A stretch of DNA of 64,000 nucleotides, taken from positions 124,001-188,000 of the forward strand of contig JARLHA010000034.1 of assembly GCA_031292485.1 (NCBI GenBank). Direction: 5' to 3'. A model generated the notes under the pieces. The model saw nothing but the letters and a program-made list of their open reading frames with translations, did not search any database and was not told the origin of the DNA. Numbering within the stretch: position 1 is the stretch's first letter; each line of letters opens with the position of its first letter. The position numbers and the translations under genes were made by a program. Shown here piece by piece: positions 1 through 6,937 of this stretch. The DNA comes from Mucilaginibacter sp. GTDB lineage: Bacteria; Bacteroidota; Bacteroidia; Sphingobacteriales; Sphingobacteriaceae.

Positions 1-43
1 AGCAAGGGCGCGCAATGCTGCACGAAACCGGGACAGCTCTGCG

Positions 44-400
44 ATGGAGTTTTGTTTCAAACTAATGAATTATGAAAAAGGCTATAAGAAAATGATTGAA
101 TATATCGATTCATATACACCTTACAGGCTTATTTTACAATATTTTGAACCGATGTTTGGCGCCGATAAAACCAAACTATTACAAGAGATCGTTAACAAAT
201 CAGATGATTCCTGGTTTAGTTATGGTAATGCCCAAAACGATGCTAATTGTTTTCCGGAGTTGTTTGCCCTCAGCGTTAAACATTATACGGCCGACTATTT
301 GAAAGCTGTAGTCAGTGCTCAGGAAAAAAACAGCCGGTATTTTTATCGCCCTAACCGTTTTTTGGTTTATATGAAGGAAAGGCTAATTTCAGCGCAATAA
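44..400 (+). CDS. hypothetical protein, possibly cut by the window edge
   Basis: I do not recognise this protein of at most 118 residues. It is rich in aromatic and charged residues (a Tyr/Phe-rich C-terminus ending in a basic stretch around residues 97-114) and has no signal peptide, membrane segment or known motif. The reading frame stays open from position 2, so the true start may lie left of the window. Internal ATG codons at 44 and 65 are both possible, and neither has a strong Shine-Dalgarno sequence. It is followed by two hairpins and then by the zeta-type toxin/antitoxin pair. It could be a small cytosolic protein or the tail of a longer one. Confidence 0.45.
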   Translation: MEFCFKLMNYEKGYKKMIEYIDSYTPYRLILQYFEPMFGADKTKLLQEIVNKSDDSWFSYGNAQNDANCFPELFALSVKHYTADYLKAVVSAQEKNSRYFYRPNRFLVYMKERLISAQ

Positions 401-404
401 TACT

Positions 405-440
405 AGCGCCTCCGGAAGCGCTGGAGTTTACAAACTCCAG
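405..440. terminator. two adjacent hairpins after the first ORF
   Basis: AGCGC/GCGCT arms (405-422) are followed at once by a perfect palindrome with 9-bp arms, CTGGAGTTT/AAACTCCAG (421-440). There is no clear T-run, so a transcript-end or boundary structure is a guess. Confidence 0.35.
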
Positions 441-545
441 GCATATTAATCCGCAGGCAAAAGTCTGAGAGCCTATAGACAAAAATGTACGGACAGCGGT
501 TTTGAAAAAAACGGCAATTTTGCGTATATTTATACTTTGAAAATT

Positions 546-558
546 CACACTTAGTGTG
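546..558. promoter_or_regulatory. palindrome just upstream of the antitoxin start, operator candidate
   Basis: CACACTTAGTGTG is a perfect 5+3+5 inverted repeat 18 bp upstream of the ATG at 577. Toxin/antitoxin operons are often autorepressed through such sites. Whether this antitoxin binds DNA cannot be told from its sequence. Confidence 0.3.
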
Positions 559-576
559 GTACAAAAAGAGCGGACT

Positions 577-846
577 ATGACAGCTTTAGAAACAGAAATA
601 GCTTTACAGGATAAAAAAGTTTCGGAGGTTACCAGGGCTTTAAGGCAAAAAAACCTGAATAACAATCTGCCTTTCCTGATCCTTTCCGGAGATTTGCCGG
701 AAGGTCAGGCCTATCGGGAATTCCCTGACGGTCATATTGAAATACAGGAAATTGTGGATGATGGTGCCAACCTGAAGTCTAAGCTGGTCAGGAGGCTAAC
801 CAAAGCGCAGGCCCTGGATTTCCGGTTGAAAAATGGATTACTCTAA
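577..846 (+). CDS. putative antitoxin partner of a zeta-type toxin
   Basis: A small charged protein of 89 residues. It opens with a predicted helical segment (about 1-35, rich in E, K, Q and L) followed by a compact segment containing the string LPEGQAYREFPDGHIEIQ. I chose the ATG at 577, preceded by AAAGAG as ribosome binding site, over an upstream GTG at 556. Its 3' end overlaps the zeta-like gene by 14 bases, the classical arrangement for translationally coupled antitoxin and toxin genes. The order and overlap are seen directly. The antitoxin role is inferred from context because the protein has no recognisable DNA-binding domain. Confidence 0.6.
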   Translation: MTALETEIALQDKKVSEVTRALRQKNLNNNLPFLILSGDLPEGQAYREFPDGHIEIQEIVDDGANLKSKLVRRLTKAQALDFRLKNGLL

Positions 847-1561
847 GCCAACGCTACTTGTTATTTCAGGGCCAAATGGTGCCGGGAAATCAACATATAT
901 CGCTTCATTGTTGCCGGCTGCGTTTGAAGGGATCATTTCATTTGACCGGGATAAAACAAGAACAATATTTGAACAGGAGTTCCAGTCTGAACGATTCTCC
1001 CCTGATGAGTTGACCGCAAAGGCAACCCGCATGATGGAAGCCCGTTTAGAAGTGGCTATGGACAATACCATTGCTGTCAAAAGTCACTTTGTATTAGAGA
1101 CACCGTTATCACATCCGGACTATTGGAAATATATTGACCGGTTTGAGCGAAACGGTTACCAGGTGCAGCTGAATTATTTATGCCTTGATAATATCCGGGC
1201 CTGCAAGTTTCGGGTAGATCAGCGTGTGAGGGAGGGTGGACATCACGTTGATGCACGAACAATCAAAGGTGTTTATGAAATAAACCTACAGCACATTAAC
1301 AATTATCAGAGTACATTTCGGCTCATAGAATTATATGATGGGACGATTGAGCCAACCTTACTCGTCAAAATAGAAGAGAATCAAGTTATCTTAGCCAAAG
1401 AGCAGGCATTGAAAAAACAATGGATTAAAAACGGGCTGCCCGCCATTGCCGCAAAACTGATTCTCTTTCTTGAATTACAGCAATCGAAAATGAAGAAAGA
1501 AAAAAGTCTAAAAAAAGGCCGCAAAAATTTTCGAAGTAATCGGTACTTAACAGGCATGTAA
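833..1561 (+). CDS. zeta-toxin-family P-loop kinase
   Basis: A 242-residue P-loop protein of the zeta toxin / predicted ABC-type ATPase group (COG4185). The Walker A motif is GPNGAGKST at residues 13-21. An Asp-rich substrate loop follows around SFDRD (36-40), and the characteristic R-x-x-x-GGH-x-V element lies near 131-139. Characterised zeta toxins phosphorylate UDP-N-acetylglucosamine and block peptidoglycan synthesis; for this subgroup that reaction is not established. The C-terminus is strongly basic (about 215-240), which could bind nucleic acid. It overlaps the upstream small ORF and is followed 26 bases later by a nuclease-like gene. Confidence 0.8.
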   Translation: MDYSKPTLLVISGPNGAGKSTYIASLLPAAFEGIISFDRDKTRTIFEQEFQSERFSPDELTAKATRMMEARLEVAMDNTIAVKSHFVLETPLSHPDYWKYIDRFERNGYQVQLNYLCLDNIRACKFRVDQRVREGGHHVDARTIKGVYEINLQHINNYQSTFRLIELYDGTIEPTLLVKIEENQVILAKEQALKKQWIKNGLPAIAAKLILFLELQQSKMKKEKSLKKGRKNFRSNRYLTGM

Positions 1562-1587
1562 AATAAACTTAATCCTTACCTTTTAAC

Positions 1588-3375
1588 ATGAGCATTGGAC
1601 TTAGAATTCGGTACAGTCAAATGTTTGACGAACCCCGGCCGGACATTTCGAGCTTATTCCAAGATTATTCTTCAAGGGATATCATCGGATCATTAGCGAT
1701 GATAAGCGATAAACTACTCACGGATGGTACAAGCAAAAAAACTCAAATTGAATTATTAAGGGATATAAGCACGGATTACCAACCAGAATTGAGAGAAAAG
1801 GTATTTGCACGGGCCGTACCACTGATTATGGATGGCTATGTACTTTTTGCACTGCCCTATATTGTTGAACTAGTCAACAGGGAATTTTCAAATTTCAGGG
1901 TTCTTGATGAGGCAGAGCTTCCTGAATATGAAGGCCTAAATATGCTTAAAGCCATAATTGCTGTGTCAGATGAGATGACTGAACTTGACACACTTCTATA
2001 TAAGGATACAATCGAAGCTGCAAAACTTGGAGGTGATAATCTGATCAAATTATTGTGGCCTCACCTGATCAAACAGTTTGAGTTTTCCAACGAGCCTAAT
2101 GCCGTTCTTGAATGCTACAAAGGAATGGCTTTTATATTCTATTTAGAGCGGCACCCAAAATTCGGTAGCATAGCAAAATCATACTTCGAAAATCTCGAAT
2201 GTAGTTGCGGGTTGGACTATTTGCACCGGATAATCTCCATTGTTACAGAATATGTCAAAAGAGACCAAAATAATAACGATAATTACTTCTTTAACGTAAA
2301 AGTCAGTACTTACGAGCCAGTGCTTGAAGCATTAGTAATCGATCCGAAGGAAATACATGACAACCCTGCAAAACAATTCGATTATCGTGGCTTAAAGGAA
2401 AAACCAATACTCAAAATCGCGGAGAACCATTACATCATTCCATACTGGCATTACTTATTGAATGCGCCATTTAACGGCCTTATTTTCTCTTTCTATAGAA
2501 ATTCAAAAATTGGCAGCCTATTTAACCCATTAAGTAAAGAAGGCAGCCATATAGATGGTCAAGACCAGGGATTAGGAAAGTTTAAAGGAGTTGTTGGTAA
2601 AGAATTTTCTGAAGATGTGCTCTTTAAAAACACGATAAAAACATGTTTCAACCGAAAACATGAGACGCTATTGTTTTTTGAGGATTATGAAAAGTTTAAT
2701 CCTGATTGTTATTACCGTAAAGGCAATCACATTTTTATAATTGAATTTAAAGATTATCTACTAAGTTCTGAAGTCATCCAATCAAACTCTTACGAAAAAA
2801 TCAAAGAAGAAATTGACAAGAAGTTTGTCTCTTATACTGTCGAAGCAAATGGTAAAGAAAAGGTCAAAGAAAAAGGCATCAGTCAGTTGGCCAGGCATAT
2901 TGAGCTATTAGCAGCAGATCAAGAATTGTTCTGGAAGCTTGATGTTAAGGCAGCGAACCAAAAACTGAACCTGAAAAAGATGAATATTTACCCGGTTATA
3001 ATACAGACCAATATCTATTTCGATATCCCAGGTATCAATGATTATTTAAATCAAATTCTGCAAAGAAGATTGGCTCCCACGGGAGAAAACTTCAGATCGG
3101 TCAAACCATTTACTATGATAAATTTCCAATATTTCTTTGACAGGCTTTTGCTTTTCGCCAACTCCCGGTTGGAATTAAATCAGGAACTCGACTATTATCA
3201 TCATCGGATAGATATCCTTAAGCGGAAGACCCAAAAGAGTTTTTCCGAAGAAGACTGGTTTAAAAGCCTGATGCCATTTAGTTCGTTCAACTCCGAAAAT
3301 TTCAAAAGGAATTTTGAATACCGGAGGGACGATCTATTGAATGAAATCAGAAATTGCTGGCTAGTAAATGACTGA
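1588..3375 (+). CDS. uncharacterised 595-residue protein with PD-(D/E)XK nuclease motif
   Basis: I recognise no family over the full length. Residues 1-300 look helical and featureless. Around 335-435 the order of residues matches a PD-(D/E)XK endonuclease core: an upstream Glu in GKEF (E339), then NPDC (P372-D373), a hydrophobic strand and I-E-F-K (E386, K388), followed by a helix with Q433. That is the metal-binding D...ExK arrangement of restriction-like nucleases. No helicase or methylase domain is fused. The gene is visibly AT-richer than the glycosidase and efflux genes and starts 26 bases after the zeta toxin, suggesting an acquired cassette. A defence role is inference; a repair or housekeeping nuclease is possible. 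Confidence 0.6.
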   Translation: MSIGLRIRYSQMFDEPRPDISSLFQDYSSRDIIGSLAMISDKLLTDGTSKKTQIELLRDISTDYQPELREKVFARAVPLIMDGYVLFALPYIVELVNREFSNFRVLDEAELPEYEGLNMLKAIIAVSDEMTELDTLLYKDTIEAAKLGGDNLIKLLWPHLIKQFEFSNEPNAVLECYKGMAFIFYLERHPKFGSIAKSYFENLECSCGLDYLHRIISIVTEYVKRDQNNNDNYFFNVKVSTYEPVLEALVIDPKEIHDNPAKQFDYRGLKEKPILKIAENHYIIPYWHYLLNAPFNGLIFSFYRNSKIGSLFNPLSKEGSHIDGQDQGLGKFKGVVGKEFSEDVLFKNTIKTCFNRKHETLLFFEDYEKFNPDCYYRKGNHIFIIEFKDYLLSSEVIQSNSYEKIKEEIDKKFVSYTVEANGKEKVKEKGISQLARHIELLAADQELFWKLDVKAANQKLNLKKMNIYPVIIQTNIYFDIPGINDYLNQILQRRLAPTGENFRSVKPFTMINFQYFFDRLLLFANSRLELNQELDYYHHRIDILKRKTQKSFSEEDWFKSLMPFSSFNSENFKRNFEYRRDDLLNEIRNCWLVND

Positions 3376-3428
3376 ATTTTTGAACGAATCAGGAACCCTA
3401 CTATTAAAATATCCCCTTCTTCATCACC

Positions 3429-4202
3429 CTACCATTTCCGCTTCAACGCCTCCCCTATCGCTTTTTCAACCAGCGGCTCCATTACTTTGTAGCCGGCCAT
3501 GTTGGGATGTACCCCGTCAACGGTCAATTCCTTTTTAAAGCTTTTGTCTTCAGTTACCGTGGCTGAATAATAATCGATATAGCCCAGGTGGTTTTTTTCG
3601 GCGTAAGCTTTCAACAACTCATTTAATTTGATGATAGAGGACCCCGGGTAAATGCCCGGATGCCACGGAAAAGCGGCAGCGGGAAGAACTGACGATAAAA
3701 CTACTTTAATATGGTTTACGCGGGCAAGCTCGGCCATGGAAAAAATATTGCCGGCTACATTTTCAATTTTCGAGGGGCCGGTATTTTCGGCAATATCGTT
3801 GATACCTGCCAGGATCACCACTACTTCGGGTTGCAGGTTGATCACATCCTCGCGGAAACGTACCAGCATTTGCGGCGTGGTTTGCCCGCCGATACCGCGG
3901 TTAACATAACTTTTACCTTTAAAAAAATCAGGATCGGTGTTGATCCAGCCTTCGGTAATGGAGTTGCCTAAAAAAACAACACGCCGTTCGCCTTTTGCGG
4001 GCGGGGGTAACTTTTGGTTGTCGTCCGCATAGCGCTCCAGCCAGGCCCAGTCGTTATGGATGCGGTGTTCAATCATCTTTTGAAAGTTTTCCCAGTCCTG
4101 CTTTTTTTGTTCCTCAGTCTTTACTTCGGCAGGTTTTTGATCTGTTTGTGCAAATGCCGTATGGCAAAATAGCAGCAGCGCTAAAATTTTAAGGTATTTC
4201 AT
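3429..4202 (-). CDS. secreted SGNH/GDSL-family hydrolase
   Basis: A 257-residue esterase-type enzyme. A signal peptide (MKYLKILALLLFCHTAFAQ) is followed by a linker and an SGNH hydrolase fold. Block I is FLGNSITEG with the nucleophile at S81 (GNS in place of GDS), block II includes G103-G106, block III is GIND (N135) and block V is DGVHP (D229, H232). Members cleave acyl or acetyl esters from sugars, lipids or polysaccharides in the periplasm or outside. The substrate cannot be read from sequence; acetyl-xylan or other glycan deacetylation is common in Bacteroidota relatives. It is convergent with the nuclease-like gene. Confidence 0.85.
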   Translation of the reverse strand: MKYLKILALLLFCHTAFAQTDQKPAEVKTEEQKKQDWENFQKMIEHRIHNDWAWLERYADDNQKLPPPAKGERRVVFLGNSITEGWINTDPDFFKGKSYVNRGIGGQTTPQMLVRFREDVINLQPEVVVILAGINDIAENTGPSKIENVAGNIFSMAELARVNHIKVVLSSVLPAAAFPWHPGIYPGSSIIKLNELLKAYAEKNHLGYIDYYSATVTEDKSFKKELTVDGVHPNMAGYKVMEPLVEKAIGEALKRKW

Positions 4203-4431
4203 GATTTATTATTTTCAATATTTAACCGGGGCATTTATACCGGATAAAAAACAAAAATAACAAACGATATTTAAATAATAAAACGATTTAGCAAATCAAT
4301 TAATACATCTCCATGGGGTGGCACGGATGGTTAAAGCGCTGGGGTTATATCCGTTCGTAAAACTACCGGGACAGACGCCTGCCGGGATAATTGCAAATAC
4401 AGATTTTCAGATTTTTTTTTACCTTGTCATC

Positions 4432-4935
4432 ATGAATGCAACAGAACTCAAAAATCTTCAGGCCCCGCTCAAAGATCAATATCGCGAGCATCCCGGGTCA
4501 GCGATCATCACTTTAAAAGCCGAAGGAAAGATCGGCGAAGGTATTTCCTGTAAAGTGGAAACCGGCAAATCCATCGTGGAAGCGGGGCTGCATCCCGCCA
4601 CAGGAGGGACAGGCATGCTGGCCTGCTCAGGCGACATGCTGCTGGAAGCGCTGGTGGCTTGTGCAGGCGTTACCTTACAAGCCGTGGCAACCGCTATTGA
4701 AGTGAATATCAAAAGCGGAACCGTACGGGCGGAAGGCGACCTCGATTTCAAAGGCACTTTAGGCGTAAGTAAAGAAGTTCCGGTTGGTTTCAAAGCGATA
4801 CGCCTGGAATTTGATATCGATACCGATGCCGGCGAAGAGCAAATCTCAGCCCTTAAAAAACTGACCGAAAGGTATTGTGTGGTATACCAAACACTCGCCC
4901 GGGGAGTTGAGGTTCAAACAACATATCATACTTAG
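4432..4935 (+). CDS. OsmC/Ohr-family protein
   Basis: About 167 residues from the ATG at 4432. The frame runs back to 4318, but the extra 38 residues do not resemble the family, so the later start is preferred. OsmC-like proteins reduce organic hydroperoxides through a pair of cysteines. Here one cysteine lies in the GMLACSGDMLLEALVACAG segment typical of the central helix, and C145 (in ERYCVVYQTL) lies in the second helix. The segment GKIGEGISCKVETGK follows the usual N-terminal strands. It is monocistronic and ends 15 bases before a hairpin shared with the convergent DUF4242 gene. A different OsmC protein lies at 48.4 kb. Confidence 0.8.
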   Translation: MNATELKNLQAPLKDQYREHPGSAIITLKAEGKIGEGISCKVETGKSIVEAGLHPATGGTGMLACSGDMLLEALVACAGVTLQAVATAIEVNIKSGTVRAEGDLDFKGTLGVSKEVPVGFKAIRLEFDIDTDAGEEQISALKKLTERYCVVYQTLARGVEVQTTYHT

Positions 4936-4943
4936 CCGTCTGC

Positions 4944-4969
4944 ATAAAAAAACCCGCATTAAGCGGGTT
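4944..4969. terminator. bidirectional rho-independent terminator
   Basis: The stem AACCCGC/GCGGGTT has loop ATTAA. Read on the minus strand it is followed by seven T, so it serves the minus-strand DUF4242 gene best and also lies just after the OsmC gene. Confidence 0.75.
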
Positions 4970-4996
4970 CTTTCAATAAAGGGTTTCTTCTACCGC

Positions 4997-5386
4997 TTAC
5001 TGTTTGGCAGTTGCAGGGCTGATCGTAGTTGAAATTTCTGTAATCACATTGGCAGGGAAGCCTCCTTCTTTTGCATGTTCGCGGATGAGGTCTTCATTCT
5101 CTGCTTTGTACACACAAAAAATCTTGTCGCCGGTTACATAACTCTGTATCCATTGAATTTGCGGCCCCATGTGCTGCAGCACACTGCATGATTTTTGTGA
5201 AATTGATTTTAACTGCTCTGGCGTTAACTTGCCGGCGTTCGGGATGTCTCTTTCGATGAGGTAAGTTTTCATTGTTGTTGTGGTTGATTTGTTTGAACTG
5301 TCTTTTACAGAGGTTTGCGCTTTAGCGATCATGCTGCTGAACAGGACGATCATCAGGATCAGGGTGGTGTTTTTAATTAGTTTCAT
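4997..5386 (-). CDS. secreted DUF4242 (nickel-responsive-protein-like) protein
   Basis: A 129-residue protein with a signal peptide (cleavage near AKAQ, residue 24) and then a single DUF4242 domain beginning MKTYLIERDIPNAG. This is the domain of small ferredoxin-like-fold proteins such as SCO4226, which binds nickel. The body contains the family string TPEQLKSISQKSC and ends in a FPANVITEI strand. The function is unknown; metal or small-ligand binding in the periplasm is inferred. The upstream regulator gene (5522-6622, same strand) carries the same domain at its N-terminus. The gap between them holds a predicted -7 box and two 25-bp direct repeats, so the pair probably forms a regulatory unit. 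Confidence 0.75.
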   Translation of the reverse strand: MKLIKNTTLILMIVLFSSMIAKAQTSVKDSSNKSTTTTMKTYLIERDIPNAGKLTPEQLKSISQKSCSVLQHMGPQIQWIQSYVTGDKIFCVYKAENEDLIREHAKEGGFPANVITEISTTISPATAKQ

Positions 5387-5415
5387 AACGTTGAGTTTAA
5401 TTGTTTAAGAATACT

Positions 5416-5423
5416 CAAAGTTA
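5416..5423 (-). promoter_or_regulatory. Bacteroidota -7 box for the DUF4242 gene
   Basis: On the minus strand this reads TAACTTTG, an exact TAnnTTTG match, about 30 bp before the ATG. No well-spaced -33 TTTG is visible, which fits an activator-dependent promoter. Confidence 0.45.
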
Positions 5424-5447
5424 CCGGAGGTCAATAGCGGCGGCTAT

Positions 5448-5505
5448 AACAAATCATTCAATAAATAGCAAACCGGATGAAACAAATCCGTCAATAAATG
5501 GTAAA
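5448..5505. promoter_or_regulatory. 25-bp direct repeats, AraC-type operator candidate
   Basis: Two copies, 5448-5472 and 5481-5505, match at 21 of 25 positions with a 33-bp period, about three helical turns. Both contain TCAATAAAT. The inner edge lies about 37 bp upstream of the start predicted from the -7 box at 5416-5423, the geometry used by AraC-family activators. Confidence 0.55.
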
Positions 5506-5521
5506 ATTTAACCGGAACTAA

Positions 5522-6622
5522 TTAGTGGAGTAATTCGATATAGGTCATGGGCAGCAGGCCATATTTCTTTTTAAAGCATTTGGTAAAATAAGAAGCGCTG
5601 GTAAAGCCCGAATCGAAAGTGATCTGAGCAATATTGAAATACCGTTTTCTCATCAGGTCCTTTGCTTTATGCAGCCTGAAATCCTTTAACAGCGAATTGG
5701 GTGGCAGGCTGGTTAAGGCGATGGTTTTTCGATACAATTGGGAGCTGCTCATCGCCGTGGCATTGCAATAATCTGAAAGGTCGAAATCAGCATCCTGCCA
5801 ATTTTCCTCCAATTTGCTGAACAGCAATTTCAATAAATGCTCCTCAGGCGGTAAAAGGGTCAGGAAGTATTTTCGCTCCTTTTGGAAAACGTCTTCCGCA
5901 ATCAATTCTTTAACAGCTGATGCGATGGCGATCTTCCCCTCTTTGGCAATCCGGCACATGTTTGTTGCAAAATCAATAGTTTCGCCAAACAGGTGCTCGC
6001 TGTGCTCAACCGGTTCCCCCGCGTTCACCGCTATCCTCAAATCGATTTGTTCCGCAATGGACGAAGGCATTTCCTTGCGGATTGATAAGGCACAATCCAC
6101 CGCTTTAGCTGCAGATGAAAATGAAACCACAAAACCGCTTCCTTCATGCTCAACTTCGCGTCCGCCCAACGCTAAAATATTTTTACGGATGATACCGGTA
6201 TGCGCGCTTAATAATTCACCTGCCTGCTCGTCCCCAAACTGGTGTTTTAGCAATACCGGGTCGGCTGTTTTGGTCACCAGTAAAATCCGGAAAGAAGGGT
6301 CGGCAAAAACTTTCAACCCATCATTTGAGATTGGTGCATCGGAGGGATCATATATCCGCCCCAGGAAAGCCTCCACCAGGTTGCTGTTCACTTCAATGAT
6401 CTTATTGGGAATAAGGCCATGTGCTTTACTATGCATTTCGGCGACTGCATTTTTATCAGGGGCATCAATCAGGCAGAAAATACTTTCGCGGACCTCATCT
6501 ATCCAATACGTCATGCAGTTACATCCATGTTCTTGCTGGTGGAGCAGGTCCAAACGGTGCGCTTCGGCCACATCTTTGGCTTTTACACCCGGAACAATAT
6601 GAACATCCATGAATATCGGCAT
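5522..6622 (-). CDS. three-domain regulator: DUF4242, cyclase-like domain, AraC HTH
   Basis: 366 residues. Residues 1-85 form a DUF4242 domain (MDVHIVPGVKAKDVAEAHRLD). Residues about 110-245 resemble a class III nucleotide cyclase: FVVSF, a helix, LRIAVNAGEPVE, then LFGETIDFATNMCRIA. The catalytic positions are not conserved: the metal-Asp region reads EHEGSGF and the usual VN-x-AAR reads IDFATNMCR, so catalysis is unlikely. Residues about 275-366 are a two-helix-turn-helix AraC domain (FNIAQITFDSGFTSASYFTKCFKKKYGLLP). I infer a cytosolic transcription factor sensing a ligand through the DUF4242 and dead-cyclase parts. Its likely target is the downstream DUF4242 gene, which has matching direct repeats. 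Confidence 0.8.
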   Translation of the reverse strand: MPIFMDVHIVPGVKAKDVAEAHRLDLLHQQEHGCNCMTYWIDEVRESIFCLIDAPDKNAVAEMHSKAHGLIPNKIIEVNSNLVEAFLGRIYDPSDAPISNDGLKVFADPSFRILLVTKTADPVLLKHQFGDEQAGELLSAHTGIIRKNILALGGREVEHEGSGFVVSFSSAAKAVDCALSIRKEMPSSIAEQIDLRIAVNAGEPVEHSEHLFGETIDFATNMCRIAKEGKIAIASAVKELIAEDVFQKERKYFLTLLPPEEHLLKLLFSKLEENWQDADFDLSDYCNATAMSSSQLYRKTIALTSLPPNSLLKDFRLHKAKDLMRKRYFNIAQITFDSGFTSASYFTKCFKKKYGLLPMTYIELLH

Positions 6623-6742
6623 GACAAAATGTATTTAGATGGTGATAAATTTAATACTTTTTGCGTAAATATCTAACTGGCAATAATTTAATAGGTTGAT
6701 ATTGTGCAAATTCCAAGAGGGTTACCATGCTATTCCGATCTC

Positions 6743-6902
6743 CCCGCCGGTTCAAGCGTCCCGCTTGAATCCTAAATAAAATGTAAGCGTCCCGCTTACT
6801 ATAATCTTTTAAGAAGCCGGAAAAACACTGCGCAATCATTGGATTATGTCAGCAGGAAGCTGACACGGGTAAGGGTTCAAGCGTCCCTCTTGAACCGGCG
6901 GG
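6743..6902. repeat. intergenic palindromic element with AAGCGTCCCGCTT cores
   Basis: The outer arms CCCGCCGGTTCAAG (6743-6756) and CTTGAACCGGCGGG (6889-6902) are exact inverted repeats. Inside are three small hairpins around AAGCGTCCCGCTT (6753-6767 and near 6790) or the variant AAGCGTCCCTCTT (6879-6891). It is followed by a T-run, so it could also stop plus-strand transcription. The same core occurs at 22.0 kb. Confidence 0.6.
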
Positions 6903-6937
6903 TTTTTTATTATTATAATACATTAATAACCAATCCC

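Noticed and set aside
4318..4431. 38-residue N-terminal extension of the OsmC protein
   Set aside because: It does not resemble OsmC proteins; the ATG at 4432 gives a normal family start.
5780..6300. Active adenylate cyclase
   Set aside because: Metal-binding Asp and catalytic Asn/Arg positions are not conserved in the cyclase-like domain of the AraC regulator.
6651..6839. 62-residue minus-strand ORF
   Set aside because: It runs through the palindromic repeat element and has no protein-like features.
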